This document shows positions 1 through 7,260 of a stretch of DNA of 16,328 nt, piece after piece. The DNA is from Nitrosomonas sp. (GTDB taxonomy: Bacteria > Pseudomonadota > Gammaproteobacteria > Burkholderiales > Nitrosomonadaceae): NCBI GenBank assembly GCA_021774205.1, contig JAJFJI010000329.1, positions 1-16,328 on the forward strand, written 5' to 3'. Position 1 is the first letter of the stretch. Every line of letters starts with the position of its first letter. The notes beneath the pieces were generated by a model, which was given only the letters and a program-made list of their open reading frames with translations, was not told the origin of the DNA and searched no databases. A program made the position numbers and the translations under genes.

Positions 1-95
1 ACTTTGTTTGTTGAGCGCAATCTTGTTAATTGTATTCATGTGTCATCATATGGTTTAACTTCAGTGCTTGGTTTATCAAATTACACAAGTTTTTT

Positions 96-599
96 ATGGC
101 TATTCTTAAGATACTGCAGTATCCGGACGAGCGATTGCATACTGTCGCCGAAACCGTGCCGGAGATAACTGACAAAACACGCGCATTAATCCGGGACATG
201 GCTGAAACGATGTATGCGGAGCCTGGAATTGGTCTTGCCGCGACCCAAGTTGATATCCATCAGCGCATCATTGTTATTGATACATCTGAGACACATGACC
301 GTTTATTGGTATTCATTAATCCTGAAATTACCGCCAACAGCGGAAAATCTGATTGTGAAGAGGGTTGTTTGTCGGTACCAGGAATCTATGGAAAAGTGCG
401 GCGTGCCGAAGCCATTACTGTCAAGGCGCTAGATTCTGATGGCAAGCCATTTGTTCTTGATGCCAGTGGTTTGCTCGCAGTCTGTTTACAACACGAAATG
501 GATCATTTGATGGGAAAGGTGTTTGTTGAGTATTGGTCAAAATTGAAACAGTCACGTGTTCTAGCAAAATTAAAAAAAAGGAAGCGCAATACCTTGTGA
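96..599 (+). CDS. def: Peptide deformylase
   Basis: Removes the N-formyl group from the starting methionine of nascent proteins, in the cytoplasm at the ribosome exit; it is a metal (Fe2+/Zn2+) hydrolase. All three family motifs are visible in the 167-residue product: GIGLAATQ (residues 44-51), EGCLSVPG with metal-ligand Cys91, and HEMDH with metal ligands His133 and His137 and catalytic Glu134. The length is normal for the family. The reading frame is open upstream to position 30, but the ATG at 96 (MAILKILQYP) matches the usual N-terminus, so the longer form is rejected. No clear Shine-Dalgarno site precedes the ATG. The C-terminus is rich in lysine and arginine, as in many deformylases. 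fmt follows after 123 bp, the common def-fmt pairing in which one enzyme undoes what the other adds. Confidence 0.97.
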   Translation: MAILKILQYPDERLHTVAETVPEITDKTRALIRDMAETMYAEPGIGLAATQVDIHQRIIVIDTSETHDRLLVFINPEITANSGKSDCEEGCLSVPGIYGKVRRAEAITVKALDSDGKPFVLDASGLLAVCLQHEMDHLMGKVFVEYWSKLKQSRVLAKLKKRKRNTL

Positions 600-722
600 T
601 GAAGTTGGTTGAAATTGTTTGCACACGCCAAGCACTTCACAACTACGATTTTTCGGAATAGGGTGCATATTTGTCATTATTAGATCAATGCTAGAAATAT
701 CCCAGTTTTTCAACAGGATCAA

Positions 723-1679
723 ATGAAAATTATTTTTGCGGGCACACCGATATTTGCCGCCAGCGCATTGGAAGCCCTGGTTGCTGCCGGCCATGAAGTA
801 GTGCTGGTGTTAACGCAACCGGATCGTCCTGCGGGACGAGGAATGAAAACGGTTGCGGGTGCGGTAAAATTGTTAGCTTTGGATCATGGTATTGCGCTGT
901 TGCAGCCACCGACATTTAAGTCGCAAGCGCTTCATTCAAAATTAATGGCATTTGGCGCTGATGTAATGGTTGTCGCGGCATATGGACTGATTTTACCTGC
1001 GGCGGTATTAAATATTTCGCGTTATGGCTGCTTTAATATCCATGCTTCATTGCTGCCCCGCTGGCGTGGCGCTGCACCGATTCAGCGGGCAATACTGGCT
1101 GGTGATCAGGAAACGGGTATTACCATTATGCAAATGGATGCAGGTCTCGATACCGGTGCAATGTTATTTAAAGCACGCCTTGCGATTGAATCCAGGGACA
1201 CAACGCAAACATTACATGACAAACTAAGCAAACTGGGTGCTCACAGTATTGTGACGGCACTAACGCTTTTGCAGCAAGGAAAACTGGTTGCGAGTGCCCA
1301 GGATGAGACGCTTGCTTGCTATGCCCCAAAAATTCATAAAGCTGAGGCAGCCATTGATTGGCAGCAGGATGCAGGCCAGATAAACCGATTAATACATGCT
1401 TTTAATCCCAGTCCTGGTGCCTATACGCAGATTCGGGGTAATGTGCTGAAGATATGGCAGGGAAAGGTAGCCATGGATGAATCTGGGGAGTCAGGTGAGA
1501 TTATTGCAATCAGACGCGATGGTATTGTTGTGGCTTGTGGTAGTGGTGCGATAATTCTGGAAGCGCTCCAGAAACCAGGTGGAAGAAAATTGAGTGCAAC
1601 GGAATTTCTCGCTGGCTACCCATTGCAGCCTGGAGATTTTTTTGATTTTTCAACATATGCGAGCGCACATTCAAAATGA
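723..1679 (+). CDS. fmt: Methionyl-tRNA formyltransferase
   Basis: Transfers a formyl group from 10-formyl-tetrahydrofolate to Met-tRNA(fMet), making the bacterial initiator tRNA. The 318-residue length is typical. The N-terminal Rossmann-type formyltransferase domain covers about residues 1-205. It carries the catalytic triad Asn105, His107 (FNIHASLLP) and Asp143 (GLDTG), plus the signature LLPRWRGAAPIQRA at 110-123. The remainder is the C-terminal OB-like tRNA-binding domain. The ATG at 723 follows a short AGGA-containing site. The stop codon overlaps the next start (ATGA at 1676-1679), indicating translational coupling to rsmB. Def, Fmt and RsmB are encoded together in many proteobacteria. 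Confidence 0.97.
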   Translation: MKIIFAGTPIFAASALEALVAAGHEVVLVLTQPDRPAGRGMKTVAGAVKLLALDHGIALLQPPTFKSQALHSKLMAFGADVMVVAAYGLILPAAVLNISRYGCFNIHASLLPRWRGAAPIQRAILAGDQETGITIMQMDAGLDTGAMLFKARLAIESRDTTQTLHDKLSKLGAHSIVTALTLLQQGKLVASAQDETLACYAPKIHKAEAAIDWQQDAGQINRLIHAFNPSPGAYTQIRGNVLKIWQGKVAMDESGESGEIIAIRRDGIVVACGSGAIILEALQKPGGRKLSATEFLAGYPLQPGDFFDFSTYASAHSK

Positions 1680-2953
1680 TTAAAGCGCAGCTTGAGGCTG
1701 CAACGATTATCGGAAAGGTGTTAGCTGGTGCTAGTTTGACGGCAGTGTTGCAAACATTTTGGCGTGCCAATCTTACGTTATCAAGTCAGCAACGAGGAGC
1801 AATTCAAGATCTCAGTTATGGTGTGTTACGTTTTTATGGCCAACTAGATGCGCTGCTTGAACTTTTGTTGAAAAAAACATTAAAAGACATGCGTCTTAAA
1901 TATTTGTTGCTTGTGGGTTTGTATCAGTTGCAATACAGCAAAGCGCCGCCTCATGCGGTAGTAGATCATGCGGTCTCAGCTGCTCGGTCTCTGGAAGGTG
2001 GTAAGGGGATGCAAGGGTTGGTCAATGCAGTGCTGCGTAATTATCTGCGACGTCGCGAAGTGCTGCTAAAGCAAGTAATGAAAAATGAGGTGGCGCAATA
2101 TTCTCATCCGCAATGGTGGATCGATAAGCTCCGGATGCAATATCCTCGAAGCTACAAAACAATACTAAACGCAAATAATCAACGGCCATCAATGACATTA
2201 AGGGTCAATCAGCAAAAAATTGGCGGTGATGAATATCTGGGTTTACTTAAGGAAAGTGGACTGGATGTGCAATTATTATGGAATGGCGCAATTAAATTAA
2301 TCAAACCCGTCACGGTGGAAAAATTACCTGGATTTGCGGCTGGATTAGTGACGGTGCAAGATGCTGGCGCGCAGCTGGCAGCCCCGTTTTTGGATGTGTG
2401 TGATGGTCTGCGGGTATTGGATGCCTGTGCCGCGCCCGGCGGTAAAAGTACGCATCTGCTGGAAATGGCAAATGTGGCGTTGACCGTGCTGGATAGTGAT
2501 TCTGAAAGGCTTGCTCGCGTGAAACAGAATCTCGACCGGGTTGGGATTAAAGCGGCGAAGCTAATCTGTGGCGATGCTGCGCAGCCAGCGAAATGGTGGG
2601 ATAGTAAGCCGTTTGATCGTATCTTGGCTGATGTGCCTTGTTCTGCTTCGGGCGTCGTGTGTCGTCACCCTGATATTAAATGGTTGCGGCGTGAAAGTGA
2701 TTTACTTAAATTTTCTGCAAACCAACATAAAATTCTTAACGCTTTATGGCCAATACTAAATAAAGGTGGTAAGTTGCTCTATGTGACCTGCTCAATTTTT
2801 GCAGAGGAAAATGAATTGCAAGTTGAAGCGTTTTTATCCCAGCATTCGGATGCACGCCAATTGCCGCTTATTCAAACTGAAATGATTGAAGGGCAATTAT
2901 TGCCGGATTTTCAGCATGATGGTTTTTTTTATGCGCTACTGCAAAAATCCTGA
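1676..2953 (+). CDS. rsmB: 16S rRNA (cytosine-967-C5)-methyltransferase
   Basis: Methylates C967 of 16S rRNA using S-adenosylmethionine. The 425-residue protein has the RsmB layout: an N-terminal NusB-like RNA-binding domain (about residues 1-130), a linker, and a C-terminal Rossmann methyltransferase domain (about 225-425). SAM-binding motif I is LDACAAPGGKSTHLLEM (248-264). Both family cysteines are present: Cys322 in DVPCSASG (motif IV, needed for product release) and Cys372 in YVTCSIF (motif VI, the nucleophile). The start overlaps the fmt stop by 4 bp, and a DUF4390 gene begins 7 bp after its stop. The NusB-like extension separates it from RsmF and other NSUN-type enzymes. Confidence 0.96.
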   Translation: MIKAQLEAATIIGKVLAGASLTAVLQTFWRANLTLSSQQRGAIQDLSYGVLRFYGQLDALLELLLKKTLKDMRLKYLLLVGLYQLQYSKAPPHAVVDHAVSAARSLEGGKGMQGLVNAVLRNYLRRREVLLKQVMKNEVAQYSHPQWWIDKLRMQYPRSYKTILNANNQRPSMTLRVNQQKIGGDEYLGLLKESGLDVQLLWNGAIKLIKPVTVEKLPGFAAGLVTVQDAGAQLAAPFLDVCDGLRVLDACAAPGGKSTHLLEMANVALTVLDSDSERLARVKQNLDRVGIKAAKLICGDAAQPAKWWDSKPFDRILADVPCSASGVVCRHPDIKWLRRESDLLKFSANQHKILNALWPILNKGGKLLYVTCSIFAEENELQVEAFLSQHSDARQLPLIQTEMIEGQLLPDFQHDGFFYALLQKS

Positions 2954-2960
2954 ATCTGTT

Positions 2961-3575
2961 ATGCAGTTATCAAATTTATTGCGTGTCATCGGCATCATAT
3001 TATTGATTGTTGCAACATTACTCACGGCAACGGTGGTTCGTGCTGAAAGTGGAATTCGAATAAAGTGGGTTGACCTAGTTGTGGTGGACGAAGGTTATCA
3101 ACTAAACGTTGATTCGCAGGTTGTGCTTAATACCACTTTGGAACAAGCGCTTGAAAAGGGTGTGACACTCTATATTGCAACCAAATTCAGTTTGGTAGAG
3201 TCGCGCTGGTATTGGTTTGATCAAGAAGTGGCGCGGAGTAAGTTGCGGATGGGGTTGAGCTATAATGCACTTACCCGTCAATATCGTTTAAGTCCTAGAT
3301 ATGGATCGTGGACGAAAAATTTTGACACGCTGGAAGAGGCATTGCGAGTGCTGAGCCAGATACGCGAATATCCGGTCACGATTCTGTCTGAATTAAAGCA
3401 GGGGGTTGATTATATTGCAACTTTGCGTATATGGCTTGACCTGACGCGGCTGCCTAAACCATTTCAGGTCGAAACGCTGGGCTCTAAAGCGTGGCATTTA
3501 ACTTCTGATCGACTGGAGTGGCGTACAAATATACCTTTGTCTGCGGAGAAACTTTATCAGCAAGGTGATTTGTGA
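2961..3575 (+). CDS. DUF4390 family exported protein
   Basis: A 204-residue protein of unknown function that I assign to the DUF4390 family from sequence flavour and context. This family is commonly encoded just upstream of ntrYX in betaproteobacteria. From the chosen ATG at 2961 it begins with a hydrophobic signal peptide (residues about 7-25) ending in a possible signal peptidase I site VRA-ES (after residue 28), so it is probably periplasmic. The mature part is rich in beta-type segments and tryptophan, without recognisable catalytic motifs. The frame is open upstream into rsmB; 2961 was chosen because it lies just past the rsmB stop and gives a proper signal peptide, although no strong Shine-Dalgarno site supports it. 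Its stop overlaps the GTG start of ntrY by 4 bp, suggesting coupled expression and perhaps a role linked to the sensor's periplasmic side (inference). Confidence 0.85.
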   Translation: MQLSNLLRVIGIILLIVATLLTATVVRAESGIRIKWVDLVVVDEGYQLNVDSQVVLNTTLEQALEKGVTLYIATKFSLVESRWYWFDQEVARSKLRMGLSYNALTRQYRLSPRYGSWTKNFDTLEEALRVLSQIREYPVTILSELKQGVDYIATLRIWLDLTRLPKPFQVETLGSKAWHLTSDRLEWRTNIPLSAEKLYQQGDL

Positions 3576-5743
3576 AATACGCCATTATTTTTGGCGGTGG
3601 CCTGGGCGTGGTGATGCTTTTTTTGCTTGCCACAGCCGGTGCCAATACGGAATTCTTTGAACGTCGCTACCGGCTTCTGATCGCGCTCAATATTGTCATC
3701 GTAGTGTTCCTCATGGTGATGGTGGGATATTTATTGTGGCGGCTTGCGCGTAGACTCAGGGCGCGCGAATTTGGTTCCAGGCTTGCGTTTCGTTTGTTAT
3801 TGTTTTTTTCTTTAATGGCGATTGTTCCTGGCGCCTTAGTGTACACTGTATCAGTGCAATTTCTGGGAAAAAGTATTGAATCCTGGTTTGATGTCAAGGT
3901 AGACCGCGCGCTCGAGGGTGGATTGAATCTCGGCCATACTATGCTTGAAAATTTGTTGACTGAACTGCGTAAAAAAGCGCGTTCCGCCGCGTTGACATTG
4001 TCCGAGCCCACGATTTCGCCAGTATTAGCATTAAATAAGTTATTGAGGCAATCCGAGATTCAGGAAGCAACGCTTTTTAATCAGGACGGCAAGGTAATTG
4101 CGTTTGCCAGTGTGGATAAAGCCGCCTTGTTTCCAGGCAAGCCGAGTACGTCGGTAATGCGCCATATTAGAGCACAAAAAGCATACAGTGCGATTGAGTC
4201 AATTGCTGACAAAGGGCTCTATTTGCGAGTTATATCACCCGTGAATGTGCTAAGTTTAGATGAAGATATTCGTGTTTTACAATTGTTGCAGCCCGTACCG
4301 CAGCAACTGGCCAAAGATGCGGAAACGTTGCAGGCAGGCTATCGTGATTATCAGGAATTATTGCTATCACGTCAGGGGTTAACTCGACTTTATAGCGTAA
4401 CGTTAACCTTGGTTTTGCTACTATCACTTTTTTCCGCGCTTGCGGCGGCCTTTTTGCTCAGTGAAAGATTGAGCGCACCATTGGGTATGCTGGCAGAAGG
4501 TACGCGTGCTATCGCTCAAGGCGATTTCAGTAGACGTCATTTGGTACAAAGTAATGATGAACTAGGGATATTGACTGATTCTTTTAATCTGATGACGCAG
4601 CAATTGGAAGAGGCGCGTGCAACAGCGCAGTATAATCAACAGAAAGTAGAAAGCGCCCGAGCGTATCTGGAAAGTATTTTGGCTAACCTTTCCTCTGGCG
4701 TGTTGGTGTTTGATGATAAATTATGTTTGAATACCGCAAATCGTAGCGCAGAACAGATTCTGCAAATTCCCTTGATCAGCCTGGATGGCTCAACCATCGA
4801 TGGTTGCGTCGAGAGGGAGCCGCAGTTGCGCACGTTGGTTACTGAAATTCAGGAAGGATTTCAATTAGCGGAATCAGGTGAATGGGAGCGTCAGATAACA
4901 CGTTTTATTGAAGGTAATAATCAAGTGTTATTGTTACGTGGTACACGTATGCCAAAGATTTCAGGTGGCGGCGGTGTTGTTGTATTTGATGATATTACAA
5001 GCCTGTTGCAAGTGCAGCGTGCGGTTGCTCGAGGTGAAGTTGCAAGGCGCCTAGCTCACGAAATAAAGAATCCCTTGACGCCGATTCAGTTGTCAGCGGA
5101 ACGCATGTTGCACAAGTTTGCAGGAAAACTAAATGAGCAGGATGCTAGAATTTTGCAGCGCTCAACCGAGACAATCGTCAATCAGGTAGAAGCACTGAAA
5201 AGAATGGTAAACGAATTTAGTGAGTATGCACGTGCGCCGGAACTAGAACTTCGTCAGCTGGATTTTAATCAGCTGGTGCGGGAGGTTTTAGCGCTCTACG
5301 AGACAGGAAGTGTGACCGCAGATGGTACAACGCGACCTCAAATTCAGCTAGAGTTAGCCACTGATATGCCTGCGATAACAGGAGATTCTGCGAGGTTGCG
5401 CCAAGTGTTGCACAATCTTTTACAAAATGCTCAGGATGCATTGAATGACGCGTTAATGCCTGTAATTACTGTTCGTACTGAATTAATACATGATGGCGTA
5501 CAATTCAGTGTTAGTGATAATGGCAGTGGTTTTTCTGAACAAGTCAAGGTGCGGGCATTCGAACCTTATGTGACAACCAAATCCAAAGGAACAGGACTTG
5601 GATTGTCAATCGTGAAAAAAATTGTTGAAGAGCATGGTGGTACAATCCAGGCTGAAAATATCCAGCCCCATGGCGCTAAAATTTCTATAAACCTGCCAGT
5701 GTCTGTGAAGAATAGATTGGAAATAGGTCACCAGGCAGCATAA
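3572..5743 (+). CDS. ntrY: NtrY-type membrane sensor histidine kinase
   Basis: Sensor kinase of the NtrY/NtrX system, linked in other bacteria to nitrogen and redox responses. The 723-residue protein has N-terminal membrane helices near residues 4-21, 34-56 and 70-95, a periplasmic sensor region (about 97-270), and a fourth helix at about 273-296. Then come a HAMP domain (about 297-350), a PAS-like domain (about 362-480), HisKA and HATPase_c. The phospho-accepting histidine is His496 in RRLAHEIKNPLTP. The N-box is around LRQVLHNLLQNAQDAL (609-624), the G1 box is VSDNGSGF (647-654), and the G2 box is KGTGLGLS (672-679). It is therefore expected to be catalytically competent. Translation starts at GTG 3572, with AAGGTG 5 bp upstream, overlapping the DUF4390 stop. 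Its partner ntrX follows after 64 bp. Confidence 0.93.
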   Translation: MKYAIIFGGGLGVVMLFLLATAGANTEFFERRYRLLIALNIVIVVFLMVMVGYLLWRLARRLRAREFGSRLAFRLLLFFSLMAIVPGALVYTVSVQFLGKSIESWFDVKVDRALEGGLNLGHTMLENLLTELRKKARSAALTLSEPTISPVLALNKLLRQSEIQEATLFNQDGKVIAFASVDKAALFPGKPSTSVMRHIRAQKAYSAIESIADKGLYLRVISPVNVLSLDEDIRVLQLLQPVPQQLAKDAETLQAGYRDYQELLLSRQGLTRLYSVTLTLVLLLSLFSALAAAFLLSERLSAPLGMLAEGTRAIAQGDFSRRHLVQSNDELGILTDSFNLMTQQLEEARATAQYNQQKVESARAYLESILANLSSGVLVFDDKLCLNTANRSAEQILQIPLISLDGSTIDGCVEREPQLRTLVTEIQEGFQLAESGEWERQITRFIEGNNQVLLLRGTRMPKISGGGGVVVFDDITSLLQVQRAVARGEVARRLAHEIKNPLTPIQLSAERMLHKFAGKLNEQDARILQRSTETIVNQVEALKRMVNEFSEYARAPELELRQLDFNQLVREVLALYETGSVTADGTTRPQIQLELATDMPAITGDSARLRQVLHNLLQNAQDALNDALMPVITVRTELIHDGVQFSVSDNGSGFSEQVKVRAFEPYVTTKSKGTGLGLSIVKKIVEEHGGTIQAENIQPHGAKISINLPVSVKNRLEIGHQAA

Positions 5744-5807
5744 AGTATTTGAGTGGTTGTGATTGAGTAAGGCTGGTTGAACTTTGTTGGCGGAGACGGA
5801 TTCTAGG

Positions 5808-7082
5808 ATGATGACTAACAATACGATACTTGTTGTCGATGATGAAATTGGAATACGTGAGCTGTTGTCAGAAATTCTAAGTGATGAAGGTTATCACGTA
5901 GTGTTGGCTGAGAATGCGGAACAGGCTCGCAATTGGCGCAGTCAGACGCGCCCTGATTTGGTGTTGCTGGATATCTGGATGCCAGACACAGATGGTATTA
6001 CATTATTGAAAGATTGGGCTAGTGGCGGCTTTTTGACAATGCCGGTGGTAATGATGTCTGGGCATGGCACGATAGATACCGCAGTAGAAGCGACACGTAT
6101 TGGCGCCTTTGGCTATTTGGAGAAACCGATTCCACTGCAAAAACTATTGAGTACGGTTGGAAGAGCATTGCGTGGTGGCCAAAGTAGGCAACCTTCCACA
6201 CTTTCGCTCGCCAGTTTGGGTCGAGGGACGTTAATCAGTGATCTAAATAAAAGGTTAGAGCAAGTCGCCAATTTAAAAACGCCATTATTATTTACGGGCG
6301 AGCCAGGGGCTGGTATTGAACTATGTGCGCGTTTTATGCATCGACTTAATACGCCCTGGGTAGAGCCGGAAACGCTCGCATCGCTCGCTGATGCGCCGCT
6401 GAATTTGTTGGAACAGGCCAGGGATGGCGTGTTGTTTCTTAAAGATATTGGGCAGATTAATACGCTAAGACAAAAAGGATTGCTACTAATAATAAGCAAA
6501 CTCGAAAAGTATAATGTGCGACTGATATGTGCTACTTCGTCTCCGTTGGCCGAACTGACAGCGCAAGGTGTCTACAATCCTAAGTTGTACGAAGCGTTAA
6601 GCGGTTTAAGTATTAGCGTACCTCCGTTGCGCGCGCATCGTGAAGATATCCCGGAGCTCGCTAATCAAATTCTTTTGCGTTTTATTGAGTCCGGTGAGGT
6701 GCCATTGACGCAGTTTAGTACAGCCGCATTAAATTGCTTGCGTAATTATGAATGGCCTGGCAATCTCACACAGCTTTCTGGCGTCGTGCGCTCGCTGGCG
6801 TTGACTTGTACTGGTGACGAAATCACGATCGATGTGGTTCAGCAGGCATTAGAGTTTCCAGCTAACTCGCCTGCATCTCCGCCATTGTCGTCCGTTTCCC
6901 CGGATATTCCACTTAACATTTCGCTGCGTGAAGCACGTGATATGTTCGAGAAAAATTATTTTGAAAAATTGATTTCCCAGGAAGGTGGAAATATGACGCG
7001 CGTGGCAGAACGAGCAGGATTGGAACGCACCCATCTTTACCGCAAAATTAAGTTGCTGGGTATCCGATTGCGCGGCCAATGA
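5808..7082 (+). CDS. ntrX: NtrX-like response regulator with degenerate AAA+ domain
   Basis: Partner of the upstream NtrY kinase. The 424-residue product has an intact receiver domain (about residues 5-120) with acidic pair Asp11/Asp12, phospho-acceptor Asp55, Ser84 and Lys106. The C-terminal Fis-type helix-turn-helix (about 370-420) is also intact. The middle follows the sigma54-activator AAA+ fold but has lost its working parts. The Walker A site reads GEPGAGIE, with Ile170 in place of Lys. Walker B reads VLFLKDIG instead of LFLDEIG. No GAFTGA loop exists and the stretch is about 25 residues short. The arginine-finger segment reads YNPKLYEAL, and sensor II reads WPGNLTQL instead of WPGNVREL. 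It probably binds DNA after phosphorylation without acting through sigma54 (inference). The start could also be 5811; a TTG at 5784 is less likely. The frame is unbroken, so this is not a pseudogene. Confidence 0.9.
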   Translation: MMTNNTILVVDDEIGIRELLSEILSDEGYHVVLAENAEQARNWRSQTRPDLVLLDIWMPDTDGITLLKDWASGGFLTMPVVMMSGHGTIDTAVEATRIGAFGYLEKPIPLQKLLSTVGRALRGGQSRQPSTLSLASLGRGTLISDLNKRLEQVANLKTPLLFTGEPGAGIELCARFMHRLNTPWVEPETLASLADAPLNLLEQARDGVLFLKDIGQINTLRQKGLLLIISKLEKYNVRLICATSSPLAELTAQGVYNPKLYEALSGLSISVPPLRAHREDIPELANQILLRFIESGEVPLTQFSTAALNCLRNYEWPGNLTQLSGVVRSLALTCTGDEITIDVVQQALEFPANSPASPPLSSVSPDIPLNISLREARDMFEKNYFEKLISQEGGNMTRVAERAGLERTHLYRKIKLLGIRLRGQ

Positions 7083-7138
7083 AGCAGGCATCTGCCTGGA
7101 TTGTCACCATAATTCGTGCAATGAAACAGTGTCCGGTA

Positions 7139-7167
7139 TTGTCTGATATCGTATCTTAAGCGATAAT
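7139..7167 (+). promoter_or_regulatory. Candidate sigma70 promoter for tkt
   Basis: A -35-like TTGTCT (7139-7144), a 17-bp spacer and a -10-like GATAAT (7162-7167, five of six consensus bases) lie in the 178-bp gap between ntrX and tkt. Transcription would start near 7174, leaving a leader of about 87 nt. No other gene or clear terminator is seen in this gap. The call rests on consensus matching only. Confidence 0.42.
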
Positions 7168-7244
7168 AGCCCCCATTTATAGATCTGTAGCGATGCTTCG
7201 AGCGGGAGATAGATTGTCAGGTTATTTTTTGATTGTTGAAATTT

Positions 7245-7251
7245 AAGGGAG
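7245..7251 (+). promoter_or_regulatory. Ribosome binding site that sets the tkt start
   Basis: AAGGGAG lies 9 bp before the ATG at 7261 but only 3-6 bp before the in-frame GTG (7255) and TTG (7258). The spacing favours the ATG. Confidence 0.7.
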
Positions 7252-7260
7252 TTAGTGTTG

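Noticed and set aside
30..95. N-terminal extension of peptide deformylase from an upstream in-frame start
   Set aside because: The 22 extra residues do not resemble the family, while the ATG at 96 gives the standard MAILKILQYP-type start.
1..95. Possible promoter upstream of def (TTGTTA near 23, CATCAT near 44)
   Set aside because: The -10 match is four of six with a 15-bp spacer, too weak to call.
5808..7082. NtrX as a pseudogene or assembly error
   Set aside because: The frame is continuous, both end domains are intact, and the changes in the middle domain are substitutions and a clean in-frame loss rather than a frameshift.
7084..7097. Hairpin CAGGCA-TC-TGCCTG just after ntrX
   Set aside because: The stem is perfect but the loop is only 2 bases and no T-tract follows, so it is not called a terminator.
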